A stretch of DNA of 64,000 nucleotides from Paraburkholderia humisilvae. Its GTDB lineage: Bacteria > Pseudomonadota > Gammaproteobacteria > Burkholderiales > Burkholderiaceae. The DNA lies in NCBI RefSeq assembly GCF_902859855.1, contig NZ_CADIKH010000011.1:156335-220334 (forward strand), in the 5' to 3' direction. Positions 1 to 8,628 of this stretch are shown here, in pieces (position 1 is the first letter of the stretch; every line of letters starts with the position of its first letter). The position numbers and the translations under genes are program-made. The notes beneath the pieces are model-generated. The model worked only from the letters and a program-made list of their open reading frames with translations, was not told where the DNA came from and did not search any database.

Positions 1-1
1 C

Positions 2-559
2 GCGCCGGGCACGCCGTTAATGGCAATCGTGCCGCTCGACGGCGTGTGGGTCGATGCGAACTACAAGGAAAGCCAACTGCGACGCATGCGTATCGGCCAG
101 CCGGTCACGCTAACGGCCGACGTATACGGTGGCAACGTCACGTATCACGGGCGCGTGGTCGGATTCTCAGCGGGTACGGGCGCCGCGTTCGCCGTGCTGC
201 CGGCGCAGAACGCAACGGGCAACTGGATCAAGGTCGTGCAGCGCTTGCCGGTGCGCGTCCAGCTCGATCAGCGCGAGCTTGAGGCCCACCCGTTGCGAAT
301 CGGGCTCTCGATGGAGGTCGACGTCGAGACGCGCGACGACTCCGGTCATCAACTGGGTGCCGCGATCAACACCACTTATCGAACCGACGTATTCGCCGCC
401 TACGGTGCGCAGGCTGATGACGAAATCGCGCGAATCATCGCGCAAAACACGGTAGAGGAGCGTCAGGCAGCATCCGGCGATGCAAAGCAGGGCCATTCGG
501 CCAACGCGGCGACGGCAAAGACAGCGGCACGGCATGACCGGGCACAACCGGCGGCCTGA
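2..559 (+). CDS. emrA: EmrA/HlyD-family periplasmic adaptor, C-terminal part (5' end outside window)
   Basis: This is the end of a membrane-fusion (adaptor) subunit of a tripartite drug efflux pump, which bridges an inner-membrane transporter and an outer-membrane channel. The frame is already open at base 2 and reads APGTPLMAIVPLDGVWVDAN, the beta-barrel region typical of EmrA, so the first ATG at base 20 is internal. The tail after about residue 140 is Ala/Gln-rich and looks disordered. An EmrB-type pump follows after a 94-base gap. That gap is longer than usual for emrAB and carries a palindrome, so the pump may have its own promoter. The family is clear; the exact substrate is not. Confidence 0.9.
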   Translation, partial: APGTPLMAIVPLDGVWVDANYKESQLRRMRIGQPVTLTADVYGGNVTYHGRVVGFSAGTGAAFAVLPAQNATGNWIKVVQRLPVRVQLDQRELEAHPLRIGLSMEVDVETRDDSGHQLGAAINTTYRTDVFAAYGAQADDEIARIIAQNTVEERQAASGDAKQGHSANAATAKTAARHDRAQPAA

Positions 560-599
560 ACCGACACCGAGGTTACTGCGCGATTTTTTTAGAGCACAT

Positions 600-615
600 A
601 TCTGACAGATCAGAT
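600..615. promoter_or_regulatory. Palindromic operator candidate between emrA and emrB (CTGA-N4-TCAG type)
   Basis: ATCTGACAGATCAGAT has perfect 6-base arms (ATCTGA/TCAGAT) around CAGA. It lies 38 bases before the emrB start. The same core, CTGA-N4-TCAG, occurs on both sides of the marR gene near 42.0 and 42.5 kb. Arm length and spacing suit a MarR or TetR dimer; which protein binds is inference. Confidence 0.55.
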
Positions 616-653
616 TGTTTGATCCGAAACCAGCGAACGCAAGGAATCGACAT

Positions 654-2213
654 ATGAATCCCTCGACGAACCCCGCGAGCCTGCCACCGTTATCCGGCGG
701 AAAACTGGTGCTCGCGACGATCGCGGTCGCGCTCGCGACGTTCATGAACGTGCTCGACTCGTCGATCGCGAATGTCGCGATCCCGACGATTTCCGGCAAT
801 CTCGGCGTGTCGGTCGACGAAGGCACGTGGGTGATCACGCTGTTCTCCGCGGCGAACGCGGTGTCGATTCCGCTGACCGGTTGGCTCACGCAACGCGTCG
901 GCCAGATCAAGCTGTTTGTCGGCGCGATTCTGCTGTTCGTGTTGTCGTCGTGGTTGTGCGGCCTCGCGCCGAACCTGATCGTGCTGCTTGCCGCTCGTGT
1001 GCTGCAGGGGGCGGTGGCGGGTCCGCTGATTCCGTTATCGCAGGCGATTCTGCTCGGTTCGTATCCGAAGGAGAAAAGCTCGCATGCGCTGTCATTGTGG
1101 GCGATGACCGCCACAGTCGGCCCGATTGCGGGTCCGGCGCTGGGTGGCTGGATTACCGACAGCTATTCGTGGTCATGGATCTTCTACATCAACATTCCGG
1201 TGGGTCTGTTCGCGGCCGGCGTGACATGGATGATCTACCGGACGCGCGAAACGCCATCGCGGCGGCTGCCGATCGACAAGGTCGGCCTGGTTTCGCTGAT
1301 CGCATGGGTCGCGTCGCTGCAAATCATGCTGGACAAGGGCAAAGACCTCGACTGGTTCAATTCGCCGGTCATCTGTACGCTCGCCGTGGTTGCCGCGGTG
1401 AGTTTCGTGTTCTTCATGATCTGGGAACTGACCGAAAAGAGCCCGGTGGTCGACCTGCGGCTCTTCGCAGTGCGCAATTTCCGCGGAGGCACGATCGCGA
1501 TTTCGGTCGCGTATGCGGTGTTTTTTTCGAATCTCGTGATTCTTCCGCAATGGATCCAGGCTTACCTGAACTATCGCGCGGTCGACGCGGGCATGGTCAC
1601 CGCGCCGCTTGGCATCTTCGCCGTGCTGCTCGCGCCAGTGATGGCGAAAATCATGCCGAAATCGGACGCACGCGTGCTGGCCACGCTGGCGTTTGTCGGC
1701 TACGCGATCGTGTTTTTTATGCGCTCAGGGTATACGACCGGCGTCGATGCATGGACGCTTGTGCTGCCGACGCTGCTGCAAGGCATTCCGACCGCGCTAT
1801 TCTTCGTGCCGCTGACGGCCATTATCCTGTCGGGGCTGCCGCCCGAACGGATTCCCGCGGCAGCCGGCTTGTCCAACTTCGTACGCGTGTTCGCGGGCGG
1901 TGTCGGTACGTCGCTGGCGACCACCGGCTGGAACAACCGCACCATCCTGCATCATTCGCAGCTGATGGAACAAGCGAGTATCGACAATCCAACCTTTACC
2001 GGCGCGGTCAGCTCGCTGCACGCGACGCTCGGCGGCAGCGGCGACCAGGCGCTCGCGTTCTTCGAGCAGTCGTTGAATGCGCAGGCGGCGATGCTCGGAC
2101 TGAACGACATTTTCTGGCTGTCGGCCGTGATCTTTATCGTGATCATTCCGTTGATCTGGTTGACGAAGCCGGGTAAGGGCGGCGCGGGCGGCGCGGCTTC
2201 CGCCGCACATTGA
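654..2213 (+). CDS. emrB: DHA2-family MFS multidrug efflux transporter (EmrB-like)
   Basis: An inner-membrane proton-driven drug exporter of the 14-helix DHA2 class, working with the adaptor encoded just upstream. The first helix carries the DHA2 signature LDSSIANVAIPTI. A GWLTQRVGQ loop follows helix 2, and a conserved GPALGGWI motif lies near residue 160. The length of about 519 residues is normal for EmrB. I chose the ATG at 654 because AAGGA lies just upstream; a longer frame from 615 would add 13 residues of non-membrane sequence. The palindrome at 600-615 sits in the presumed promoter. The specific drug substrate cannot be read from the sequence. Confidence 0.93.
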   Translation: MNPSTNPASLPPLSGGKLVLATIAVALATFMNVLDSSIANVAIPTISGNLGVSVDEGTWVITLFSAANAVSIPLTGWLTQRVGQIKLFVGAILLFVLSSWLCGLAPNLIVLLAARVLQGAVAGPLIPLSQAILLGSYPKEKSSHALSLWAMTATVGPIAGPALGGWITDSYSWSWIFYINIPVGLFAAGVTWMIYRTRETPSRRLPIDKVGLVSLIAWVASLQIMLDKGKDLDWFNSPVICTLAVVAAVSFVFFMIWELTEKSPVVDLRLFAVRNFRGGTIAISVAYAVFFSNLVILPQWIQAYLNYRAVDAGMVTAPLGIFAVLLAPVMAKIMPKSDARVLATLAFVGYAIVFFMRSGYTTGVDAWTLVLPTLLQGIPTALFFVPLTAIILSGLPPERIPAAAGLSNFVRVFAGGVGTSLATTGWNNRTILHHSQLMEQASIDNPTFTGAVSSLHATLGGSGDQALAFFEQSLNAQAAMLGLNDIFWLSAVIFIVIIPLIWLTKPGKGGAGGAASAAH

Positions 2214-2347
2214 ATGCGCGGCGCGCGGTGCGGCGACATTGATGCCGCGCGTCGCTCGCGCGGAAAATTGGCCTTGCCACGGTCAGCGCAGCCCGGTAAC
2301 AATGCGGTCGGAGCGCAGCGTGCGCCGCCCCGACGGATACTCAGCCC

Positions 2348-3016
2348 ATGCTGAACGAACTGATCAAGACCATTCTCCTGCTGGTGACGGGTCTCTTCCC
2401 GGTCATCAATCCGCCGGCGACCGCTTTCATCACGTTGACGATGGTTCCTCACGCGACGCAAGCCGAGCGAGCCGAACTGGCGACGCGCATCGCGGTCAAT
2501 AGTCTCTTCATTCTGCTCGGCTCGCTGTCGATCGGCGCTTACGTCCTGTCGTTTTTCGGCATCTCGGTGCCGGTGCTGCGTGTCGCGGGCGGCATCGTCA
2601 TCGCGGCGGCCGGCTGGAGCCTGCTACAGGCGCCGACGGAAGACGACCCCGAAAAGGACGCTCCGCTGGCAACGGGTATCGAGCATGGTGCGTCGCTGCG
2701 CGCGAAAGCGTTCTATCCTTTGACGCTGCCGATTACCGTCGGGCCCGGCGCGATTTCGGTGGCCATTGCGTTGGGCACAGGCTCGCCGAAGGCGGGACTG
2801 TCGCCGGTTCACCTGATCGGCGTCGGTGTCGCGCTACTTATTCTGTGCGCGAGCATTTACGTGTGCGTGCGATTCGCGGGACACCTCGAGAGGCTGCTGG
2901 GCGCCGTCGGGGTTCAGGTCGTGATGCGGCTGCTCTCATTCGTGCTGCTATGCATTGGCGTGCAGATCGCATGGCTCGGCGTGGCCGACCTGGTGTCGTC
3001 GATCCATATCGGCTAG
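2348..3016 (+). CDS. MarC-family integral membrane protein
   Basis: A 222-residue inner-membrane protein of the MarC/UPF0056 family. The N-terminus shows the family pattern (LFPVINPPATAFITL) and about six hydrophobic segments follow, with a conserved TLPITVGPGAISVAIALG stretch near residue 127. The family was once linked to multiple antibiotic resistance, but that role was not confirmed and its substrate is unknown. It sits 134 bases after emrB on the same strand with a GGA-type ribosome site, so co-transcription is possible but unproved. The family call is confident; the function is open. Confidence 0.88.
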   Translation: MLNELIKTILLLVTGLFPVINPPATAFITLTMVPHATQAERAELATRIAVNSLFILLGSLSIGAYVLSFFGISVPVLRVAGGIVIAAAGWSLLQAPTEDDPEKDAPLATGIEHGASLRAKAFYPLTLPITVGPGAISVAIALGTGSPKAGLSPVHLIGVGVALLILCASIYVCVRFAGHLERLLGAVGVQVVMRLLSFVLLCIGVQIAWLGVADLVSSIHIG

Positions 3017-3121
3017 CCGGCCGCGACCGGACATCTCCTCATTCTTCGCTCATTGTGCGTGTCCACAATCTCCATTGACCGATGCATTCAAGCAACTGCA
3101 TCCGTGATCGAGGAGAACAAC

Positions 3122-3391
3122 ATGAAAGGGATTCGCCATCTGCTGGTCGCCGCCGCCTTGACCGGCTGCACGATCGGCGTCGCGCAGGCGCACGTGTTTG
3201 TCGGCGTGGGCATCGGGCCGGTCGTACCGGCCGTGCCGGTCATGCCCGTGCCGGTCTATGCACCGCCTCCACCTGTCTACTACGCGCCACCGCCACCGCC
3301 TGTGTATTTGGCGCCGCCAGTCGTCGCCGGCTACTACGGGTATCCGTACGGGTGGCATCGGCACTATTACGGGTACGCCTACTGGCGCTGA
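3122..3391 (+). CDS. Small secreted Pro/Val/Tyr-rich protein
   Basis: An 89-residue protein with a signal peptide (MKGIRHLLVAAALTG... ending VAQA-H). The mature part is low-complexity: PVPVYAPPPPVYYAPPPPPVY, then a Gly/Tyr/His/Trp-rich end (YPYGWHRHYYGYAYWR). Such proteins are common in Burkholderia-group genomes and are usually left hypothetical; a periplasmic or envelope location is likely. The start at 3122 is set by GAGGAGAACAAC directly before the ATG, whereas an upstream in-frame ATG at 3053 would bury the signal peptide. Histidine and tyrosine clusters could bind metals or polymers, but nothing shows this directly. Confidence 0.75.
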   Translation: MKGIRHLLVAAALTGCTIGVAQAHVFVGVGIGPVVPAVPVMPVPVYAPPPPVYYAPPPPPVYLAPPVVAGYYGYPYGWHRHYYGYAYWR

Positions 3392-3532
3392 TGCGCAACA
3401 GATCGACCCTCTCGTCGAGCATGCGAGGGTCGAGGCTGGGTCCGCCGATCGCGTGGACCCGCCTGAGTTGACTGACGACAATCGGCAAAAAACGCTGCAC
3501 ACTGCGGGTGTTCCGTACTCGCGAGCCTGCAC

Positions 3533-4291
3533 ATGAAAACGATTGCCGTTAGCGCCGCGCTGTGCGCATCGCTTATCGCATGCAGCTCGGGCAAACTCCC
3601 GCCAGAATCACAGGCCACGACGGTATTGCAATCTTCCGCAGGCATCTATACCGGGCCGTTATCGACGCAGCAGAAACTGACGCTGCTCACCAGGCTCGAT
3701 GGCAGCGCGTATCTGTTTTATCAATCAGCATCGGCCAGCCGGCCCGCGGTCGACGACGTCATCGTGGTGCGCAACGCGCGGCAGGCGAACGATGGCAAGT
3801 ACGAAAGCACGCAGGCGACGCGCTACCGTTTCGTTCAGCCTCGCCGGGCGATGCCGGTGCAGGTGGACATCGACTTCTCCCATTCACCGGCCGTCAGCGG
3901 CTTTATCTCGGTGCCGGGCGACAGTGCGGACAACGTGGCGTTCAACGCGCGCCCCGCACCGATATTGGGCGAAGCACCGACCCTTGCGTCGGTCGCCGGC
4001 TTGTACAGCGGTACCGCGAACTCGCTGCATGGGGCGTCTGCTGCGCAGATAACCGTTACCGGAAGCGGCCTGCTCGCCGGCATGATCGCCAATGGCTGCG
4101 AGTTTCGCGGCACGCTGGCGCCGAGTAGCGGCGTGACGGCGTACGACGTGTCCGTCACATACGGCGGGGCACCGTGTATCGATGCGAACGCAACGGTATC
4201 GGGCAGCGCCGTGCTCGACGAATCGAAACTGCTCGTGGCATTGCCGCGGCCAGACGGTTCGGATGTCGTCGTATTCGGTGGCGCGCGCTAA
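3533..4291 (+). CDS. Putative lipoprotein of unknown function
   Basis: A 252-residue protein with an N-terminal signal and a lipobox-like ASLIAC-SS at about residues 12-17, so it is probably an outer-membrane or periplasmic lipoprotein. I do not recognise a domain. The body contains two related-looking halves that each begin with a GxYxG phrase (AGIYTGPLS near 37 and AGLYSGTAN near 158), followed by beta-strand-type sequence, which suggests a tandem small beta-sandwich. Two cysteines (NGCEFRG and APCIDAN) in the second half could form a disulfide. It is read alone between two other small exported proteins. Confidence 0.7.
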   Translation: MKTIAVSAALCASLIACSSGKLPPESQATTVLQSSAGIYTGPLSTQQKLTLLTRLDGSAYLFYQSASASRPAVDDVIVVRNARQANDGKYESTQATRYRFVQPRRAMPVQVDIDFSHSPAVSGFISVPGDSADNVAFNARPAPILGEAPTLASVAGLYSGTANSLHGASAAQITVTGSGLLAGMIANGCEFRGTLAPSSGVTAYDVSVTYGGAPCIDANATVSGSAVLDESKLLVALPRPDGSDVVVFGGAR

Positions 4292-4435
4292 TGCCAGCGT
4301 GTCGGCCGATAGATCGTGCGCGGCGATACCGGCAAGACCGCTCATTTTTTGCTAACTCTCGCCAACTACGATGCTGTCCGTGGGAAGACACAACGCCTGA
4401 ACCACAGACCATCAAAACCATTGGAGGGAATTACC

Positions 4436-4765
4436 ATGAAATCGCTGATCAAAACCGTTGCCGTTGCCGCCGCTCTCGTTCTGCCGGCCGTTTGCTTTGC
4501 ACAGTCCGCTCAGCAGTCGGTCTCGCAGCAGCCCGCTGACCTCGGTGACCATGTGCAGATCGTGCAGATCGAGGAAATCGGCTATGCACCGGCCGCTGAC
4601 CAGGGCCAGCCGGCTGTCGCCACCCCATCCGCGCACACAAACACCGCGCAACCGGCTGACTCGGACGGTTACGGTGGTGTTGCGAGCGGCATGTCGAAGT
4701 CCGGCGCCGCGGCGTTCAATCCGGCCAATGACGTAGGCATGAACTCGATCTTCACGCATCACTAA
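4436..4765 (+). CDS. Small exported protein, DUF4148-like
   Basis: A 109-residue secreted protein. The signal peptide MKSLIKTVAVAAALVLPAVCFA is almost the stereotype of DUF4148 proteins of Burkholderiaceae, and the mature part holds a short VQIEEIGYAPA segment resembling the family's LEKAGYxPA repeat, followed by a Thr/Ala/Gln-rich spacer. The function of the family is not known. The ATG at 4436 follows a strong GGAGGGAATTACC ribosome site, which settles the start. A stem-loop lies about 60 bases after the stop codon. The DUF4148 link rests on the signal peptide and one short motif, so it is moderate. Confidence 0.7.
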   Translation: MKSLIKTVAVAAALVLPAVCFAQSAQQSVSQQPADLGDHVQIVQIEEIGYAPAADQGQPAVATPSAHTNTAQPADSDGYGGVASGMSKSGAAAFNPANDVGMNSIFTHH

Positions 4766-4823
4766 GCGGTACTGTTTGTTTTTTCACAGTATGTGAATCC
4801 GTTAGCATTACAAATCTTCACAG

Positions 4824-4851
4824 AGGGCGTACAGCGCAGGTTGTGCGCCCT
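4824..4851 (+). terminator. Stem-loop, possible terminator of the DUF4148-like gene
   Basis: AGGGCGTACA pairs with TGTGCGCCCT across an 8-base loop, giving ten pairs including one G-T. The following bases are only moderately T-rich (TCGTGTTTG), so this may be a weak intrinsic terminator or simply a stable hairpin. It lies between the exported-protein gene and the two-component kinase. Confidence 0.45.
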
Positions 4852-5038
4852 TCGTGTTTGAGTCGCGCAACCATGCGCACGGTGTGCCAGGCGCAGCATC
4901 GGTAGAGTAGAATCGACTCGCAAAAAGGCCTCTCTCCAACAGGCCTTCCTCGTCGCTTTGCGACCGGCCGGATCCGGCCTTGCGCTTGCCGGATCGACTC
5001 GGGCGTCTTCGTCAACGTCATTCTGTTGCCGCGCGCTT

Positions 5039-5170
5039 ATGATCAGATCGCTCAGAACCCAACTCGTGCTGGCGCTATGCGCGGTCGTCAGTGTGGTCGG
5101 CATCGTCCAGGGAATCAGCTCCTATCAGTTATCCAAAGCGGGCATGAGCGCGCTGCTCGATGCGTCTCGA
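5039..5170 (+). pseudogene. Displaced N-terminus of the sensor kinase (frameshift)
   Basis: From the ATG at 5039 the frame encodes MIRSLRTQLVLALCAVVSVV and then ISSYQLSKAGMSALLD, which is the first membrane helix and start of the periplasmic domain expected for a QseC/PmrB-type kinase. At about 5160 the frame is lost: after CTGCTCGAT the sequence continues GCGTCTCGAGCAG, while restoring two bases (CT) would give CTGCTCGATCTGCGTCTCGAGCAG, LLDLRLEQ, the usual family sequence. The kinase then continues in another frame. This is either a real 2-nt deletion or an assembly error. Confidence 0.75.
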
Positions 5171-6350
5171 GCAGGTCGCGTACCGGTTGCGCGGGAGCCT
5201 CGGCGATGCGATTCCTGCGATTCCCGCACGAGGTTCACAACCGGCCCGCGACATCCTGATCACCATCTGGCGTGACGACCTCGAAACACCGTACCGCTCC
5301 ACCGAGCCCTCATTGCCGCTGCCGCGCGATGCACCGAGCGGCTTCAGTTCGGAAATGGTGAACGGTGAACAGTGGCGCATTTACACGCTGCGCGAGCCGC
5401 CCAAGGTGATCCAGGTTGCGCAGCGCTCGTCCGTGCGCCACGAGCTGGTCCAGCAGGCCGCGGTGAATACGCTATGGCCGATCCTGGTGCTGGTGCCGCT
5501 CGTGTGCGCGGCCGTGATGCTGGTCGTGCGCTTTTCGTTTCTCCAGTTGAACCGGCTCGGTTCCGAGGTGCAGGCGATCGACGCTGCACACCTGCAAGCG
5601 CTGCCTACCCGCGGCGTGCCAATCGAACTACTCCCGTTTATCGATTCGATCAACCGGATGATCGAACGCCTCGCCCGGTCGATCGAGACGGAGCGGAAGT
5701 TTATTTCCGATGCGGCGCACGAACTGCGCACGCCGCTCACGGCGCTGCAATTGCAAGCGGACAACTTGCAACGCGATATCGTGCCGAGTAATCAGGAGCG
5801 TTTCCAGGAGCTGCGCCGCGGCATCGCGCGCAGCGGCGGCATGATCGCGCAAATGCTGCGCCTCGCGCGGGCCGACGCGTCGTTACAGACCGATGCGGTA
5901 ACGCTGGTCGACGTGTCGGACGTCGTCGTCGACGCAGTTGCCGAGGTGTTGCCAATCGCGATGAAGCGCAACATCGATATCGGCGCGGAGGAGATGACAA
6001 GCGCAAAGGTGCGGATGGTTGAAGCGGATCTCGGCATCGCACTCAGGAATCTGGTTAGCAACGCGATCCGTTATACGCCGGACGGCGGCAAGGTCGACTT
6101 GCGCACTGAAGTGCGCGACAACATGGTCTGGATCGAAGTGGTCGACTCTGGTCCGGGCATTGCGGAAGACCTGTTGCCGCGCGTATTCGATCGCTTCTTT
6201 CGGGCGAATGCGGAAATTGAGGGCAGCGGTCTCGGGCTGTCGATCGTCAAGGCGATCGTGGCCAAGTATGGCGGCACCGCATCGCTCAGGAATCGCGGTG
6301 ACGGCAAGTCGGGAATCGTTGCATCGATCGGTTTCAGGCTCGCGGCGTAG
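5160..6350 (+). CDS. Two-component sensor histidine kinase (QseC/PmrB-like), N-terminally truncated by frameshift
   Basis: An inner-membrane sensor kinase that would phosphorylate the OmpR-type regulator encoded at 6820. As read from 5160 it begins MRLEQVAYRLRG, inside the periplasmic domain. Then come one membrane helix (about 104-127), a linker or HAMP, the HisKA dimerisation helix with the phospho-acceptor His in SDAAHELRTPL (about residue 187), and an ATPase domain with N box (NLVSNAIRYTP), G1 (DSGPGIA) and G2 (GSGLGLS). All catalytic motifs are intact. The missing first helix lies in another frame just upstream. Without it the periplasmic part would probably face the wrong side, so signalling is likely lost unless the indel is an error. 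Confidence 0.85.
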   Translation: MRLEQVAYRLRGSLGDAIPAIPARGSQPARDILITIWRDDLETPYRSTEPSLPLPRDAPSGFSSEMVNGEQWRIYTLREPPKVIQVAQRSSVRHELVQQAAVNTLWPILVLVPLVCAAVMLVVRFSFLQLNRLGSEVQAIDAAHLQALPTRGVPIELLPFIDSINRMIERLARSIETERKFISDAAHELRTPLTALQLQADNLQRDIVPSNQERFQELRRGIARSGGMIAQMLRLARADASLQTDAVTLVDVSDVVVDAVAEVLPIAMKRNIDIGAEEMTSAKVRMVEADLGIALRNLVSNAIRYTPDGGKVDLRTEVRDNMVWIEVVDSGPGIAEDLLPRVFDRFFRANAEIEGSGLGLSIVKAIVAKYGGTASLRNRGDGKSGIVASIGFRLAA

Positions 6351-6819
6351 CCGCACACCGCCCGGCCGGAATGGCGCTCATTCACCGCTCATTTTCCGCA
6401 GGTACGATGCAGTTGTCCCCCGAGGGTAGGCCTGCGATGCATCACGTTGCCCGCTGATACGGATCTCCGGCCCCTCTGATTCTGGCTCGGCGATCGGTGT
6501 AGGCCAGAATCCTTCGGCCGGCCGCATGCGGCCGGCTTTTTTTTGCATGCCGCGCCGCGCGCCGGCGATCAGCCGCAATCCGATGCAATCTGACTGGTTG
6601 TGCGTTCAATGAAAGCAACGTGGGCTATTTCCGTTGTCCTGAGCGCTCACGAGTCGGCTATTATTCCGATACCCGGCGCCGCTCACCCTGCCCCCCACAG
6701 TCTTCCGCCGCACGCGCCGGCGGGTTACGGCCTGACATCGAAAACGGTCTGCCGACCGGTTTTCGTGTTCTTCGCGCCGCAGATCGAACACTACATATTC
6801 GTTGCCGTGACACGAAATC
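6351..6819 (+). other. 469-base gap between kinase and response regulator
   Basis: The gap holds a strong intrinsic terminator at 6517-6544. I find no convincing gene: an open frame at 6600-6839 has atypical composition and runs into the regulator gene in another frame. The terminator implies that kinase and regulator are transcribed separately, which is unusual, as OmpR-type pairs normally form one operon in regulator-kinase order. Confidence 0.6.
6517..6544 (+). terminator. Rho-independent terminator
   Basis: GGCCGGCCGCATGCGGCCGGC is a near-perfect palindrome (ten pairs) followed directly by eight T residues. This is the clearest intrinsic terminator in the window. It ends transcription from the kinase direction before the response regulator gene. 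Confidence 0.85.
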
Positions 6820-7497
6820 ATGCGAGTGCTACTGATTGAAGACGACCTGCAGATCGGACAAAGCTTGCTGCGGGCGCTGAAGGATGCCGATTACAGCGTC
6901 GATTGGGTGCGCGACGGCATAGCCGGCTGCGCGGCGATCGAGGCCGCCGAATACACGGTGGTGCTGCTGGATCTTGGCTTACCGGGTATGAGCGGTATTG
7001 AACTGCTGAAAACCTGCCGCTCGAAAGGCAACCCGGTTCCGGTGCTGATCCTGACCGCACGTGACGATCTTGACGCCCGCGTGCAAGGGCTCGATCTCGG
7101 CGCGGACGACTACATGCTCAAGCCGTTCCAGGTGCCGGAGCTCCTCGCGCGAATTCGCGCGGTGATCAGGCGCAAGGCGGGCTACGCGGTATCGCGCCTT
7201 GGCGATGACACGCTGAGCCTCGATCTCGACAAACGCACGCTGTGTTGCAACGGCGTGACGTCCGTGCTTTCCGCCCGAGAATTCGCGTTGATGCTCGCCT
7301 TCCTCGAGCGGCCCGGCACCATACTGTCTCGCGAGCAACTCGAAGACCGACTGTATGGCTGGGGCAAAGAGGTGGAAAGCAACGCGGTCGACGTGCTGAT
7401 TCACTCGGTGCGCAAGAAGTTCGGCGTAGCGGTCATACGCAACGTCCGCGGACTCGGGTGGACGGTCATGCTGAACGACCCCGCCGCAAAAACCTGA
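6820..7497 (+). CDS. OmpR/PhoB-family response regulator
   Basis: A 225-residue DNA-binding response regulator. The receiver has the acidic pair in LLIEDD, phospho-acceptor Asp about residue 51 (LLDLGLPG), the switch Thr in ILTARDD, and Lys in MLKPF. The C-terminal winged helix shows LSAREFALMLAFLERPG and the recognition region SNAVDVLIHSVRKKFG. It resembles QseB/PmrA-type regulators. The presumed partner kinase is the frameshifted gene upstream. Separation by a terminator means this gene must have its own promoter in about 270 bases upstream. The family call is very safe; the regulon is unknown. Confidence 0.93.
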   Translation: MRVLLIEDDLQIGQSLLRALKDADYSVDWVRDGIAGCAAIEAAEYTVVLLDLGLPGMSGIELLKTCRSKGNPVPVLILTARDDLDARVQGLDLGADDYMLKPFQVPELLARIRAVIRRKAGYAVSRLGDDTLSLDLDKRTLCCNGVTSVLSAREFALMLAFLERPGTILSREQLEDRLYGWGKEVESNAVDVLIHSVRKKFGVAVIRNVRGLGWTVMLNDPAAKT

Positions 7498-7530
7498 CGC
7501 GGCTGAACGTAAGCGGCGGCGCTCGCGGCG

Positions 7531-8496
7531 CTAATGTTCCTGCTGTCCGGCGAACGAACTGATCGTACGCGCGAGTCCCGTCGGGTATTGATACATCATC
7601 GCGTGACCGCCCGCGTTCACGACCAGCAAACGGGCATTCGGCAGCAGCCGCTTTAACGCTTCCGCGTTCTTCTGCAAGACGACGCTATCGTCGTTGCCGC
7701 TCATCACGAGTGTCGGGATGCGCACCGCGCGCAGCGCTTGCCCGGCCGCGTCATTCGCTTCCCAACTGCGCAATGCGTCGGTTTGTCCCGCGGTGACCGC
7801 GGCGGAAATCGGGTGCTTGCCGTAGTCAGCCGGCCTGAACATGTCCTGCTTGAAGCAGCGCGAGGCCTCGTCGACATCGGCCGCGGGGAACAGCACGCCC
7901 ATCACGTCGCGCAGCCCGACGCCCGGCTTGCCGGACAGCACCGCTTCCACCTGCGGCGATACCGGGGTGCCGAAACTGCCGGGTGCCGGAGCGCTCAGCA
8001 GCACCATCTTGCCGATCGACGCAGGCGAGTCGATCGCCAGCTGCTGAACGATCGCGCCGCCCATCGACCAGCCCGCGACCGTCGGCTGCAGCAGATGCAG
8101 CGTGTCGATCAATGCGGCTGTATCGCGCGCCATGTCTTCGATCGAAAACGTGTTTGCGTTCGGCTCCGAGCGGCCCACGCCGCGATTGTCGAAAACAATC
8201 ACGTCATGATACTTCGCGAGGTCAGTGAGAAAGGCCGCGTCCCATTCGGTCAGCGTCGCGCGAAAACCCGTCACCAGCACAAGCGGGCTGCCCTTGCCCA
8301 GTCGGTAGTAAGCGATCGGGCCGCGTGGCGTATCGGCGATCTGCTGGTGAGCCTGCGCCGCGATGCCGGTTTGTGAGTCTGTCGTCTTGCACATGGGTTC
8401 CGGAGAATAGTGTTGAGCTTCGGCGTGCGAGGAAATCGCAGTCAGTCCGCAAAGCGAAACGACAAGCCCGGTGGCAAGTTTTCGACGAATATTCAT
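7531..8496 (-). CDS. Secreted alpha/beta-fold hydrolase
   Basis: A hydrolase of about 321 residues with a signal peptide (MNIRRKLATGLVVSLCGLT... ending SHAEA), probably periplasmic. The alpha/beta fold is shown by the oxyanion strand LVLVTGF, the DNRGVGRSEP turn, the nucleophile elbow GWSMGG (Ser about 144), the acid in SGNDDS (about 269) and the base His in NAGGHAMMYQYP (about 298). The triad is complete. The cap region contains SRCFKQDMFRP. I placed the start at 8496 because the upstream extension hides the signal peptide. It is convergent with the response regulator. Substrate unknown; an esterase or lactonase-type role is a guess. Confidence 0.87.
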   Translation of the reverse strand: MNIRRKLATGLVVSLCGLTAISSHAEAQHYSPEPMCKTTDSQTGIAAQAHQQIADTPRGPIAYYRLGKGSPLVLVTGFRATLTEWDAAFLTDLAKYHDVIVFDNRGVGRSEPNANTFSIEDMARDTAALIDTLHLLQPTVAGWSMGGAIVQQLAIDSPASIGKMVLLSAPAPGSFGTPVSPQVEAVLSGKPGVGLRDVMGVLFPAADVDEASRCFKQDMFRPADYGKHPISAAVTAGQTDALRSWEANDAAGQALRAVRIPTLVMSGNDDSVVLQKNAEALKRLLPNARLLVVNAGGHAMMYQYPTGLARTISSFAGQQEH

Positions 8497-8628
8497 TAGA
8501 TGCCTTCGCACGCAGCAAGATGAATCGAACGGTTCATTCATACGTCGAAGGCATTCTATCGGCGGCCAATGAGGCGTGGATTAAATCGTTCGATAGCGAG
8601 TGCGACGCGAGAGCGTGACAAGCGAACC

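Noticed and set aside
167..1114. Long minus-strand open frame over emrA/emrB
   Set aside because: Antisense shadow of two well-supported genes; Arg/Cys-rich with no family motif, common in GC-rich DNA.
6600..6839. Open frame before the response regulator
   Set aside because: Composition is not gene-like and it runs into the regulator start in another frame.
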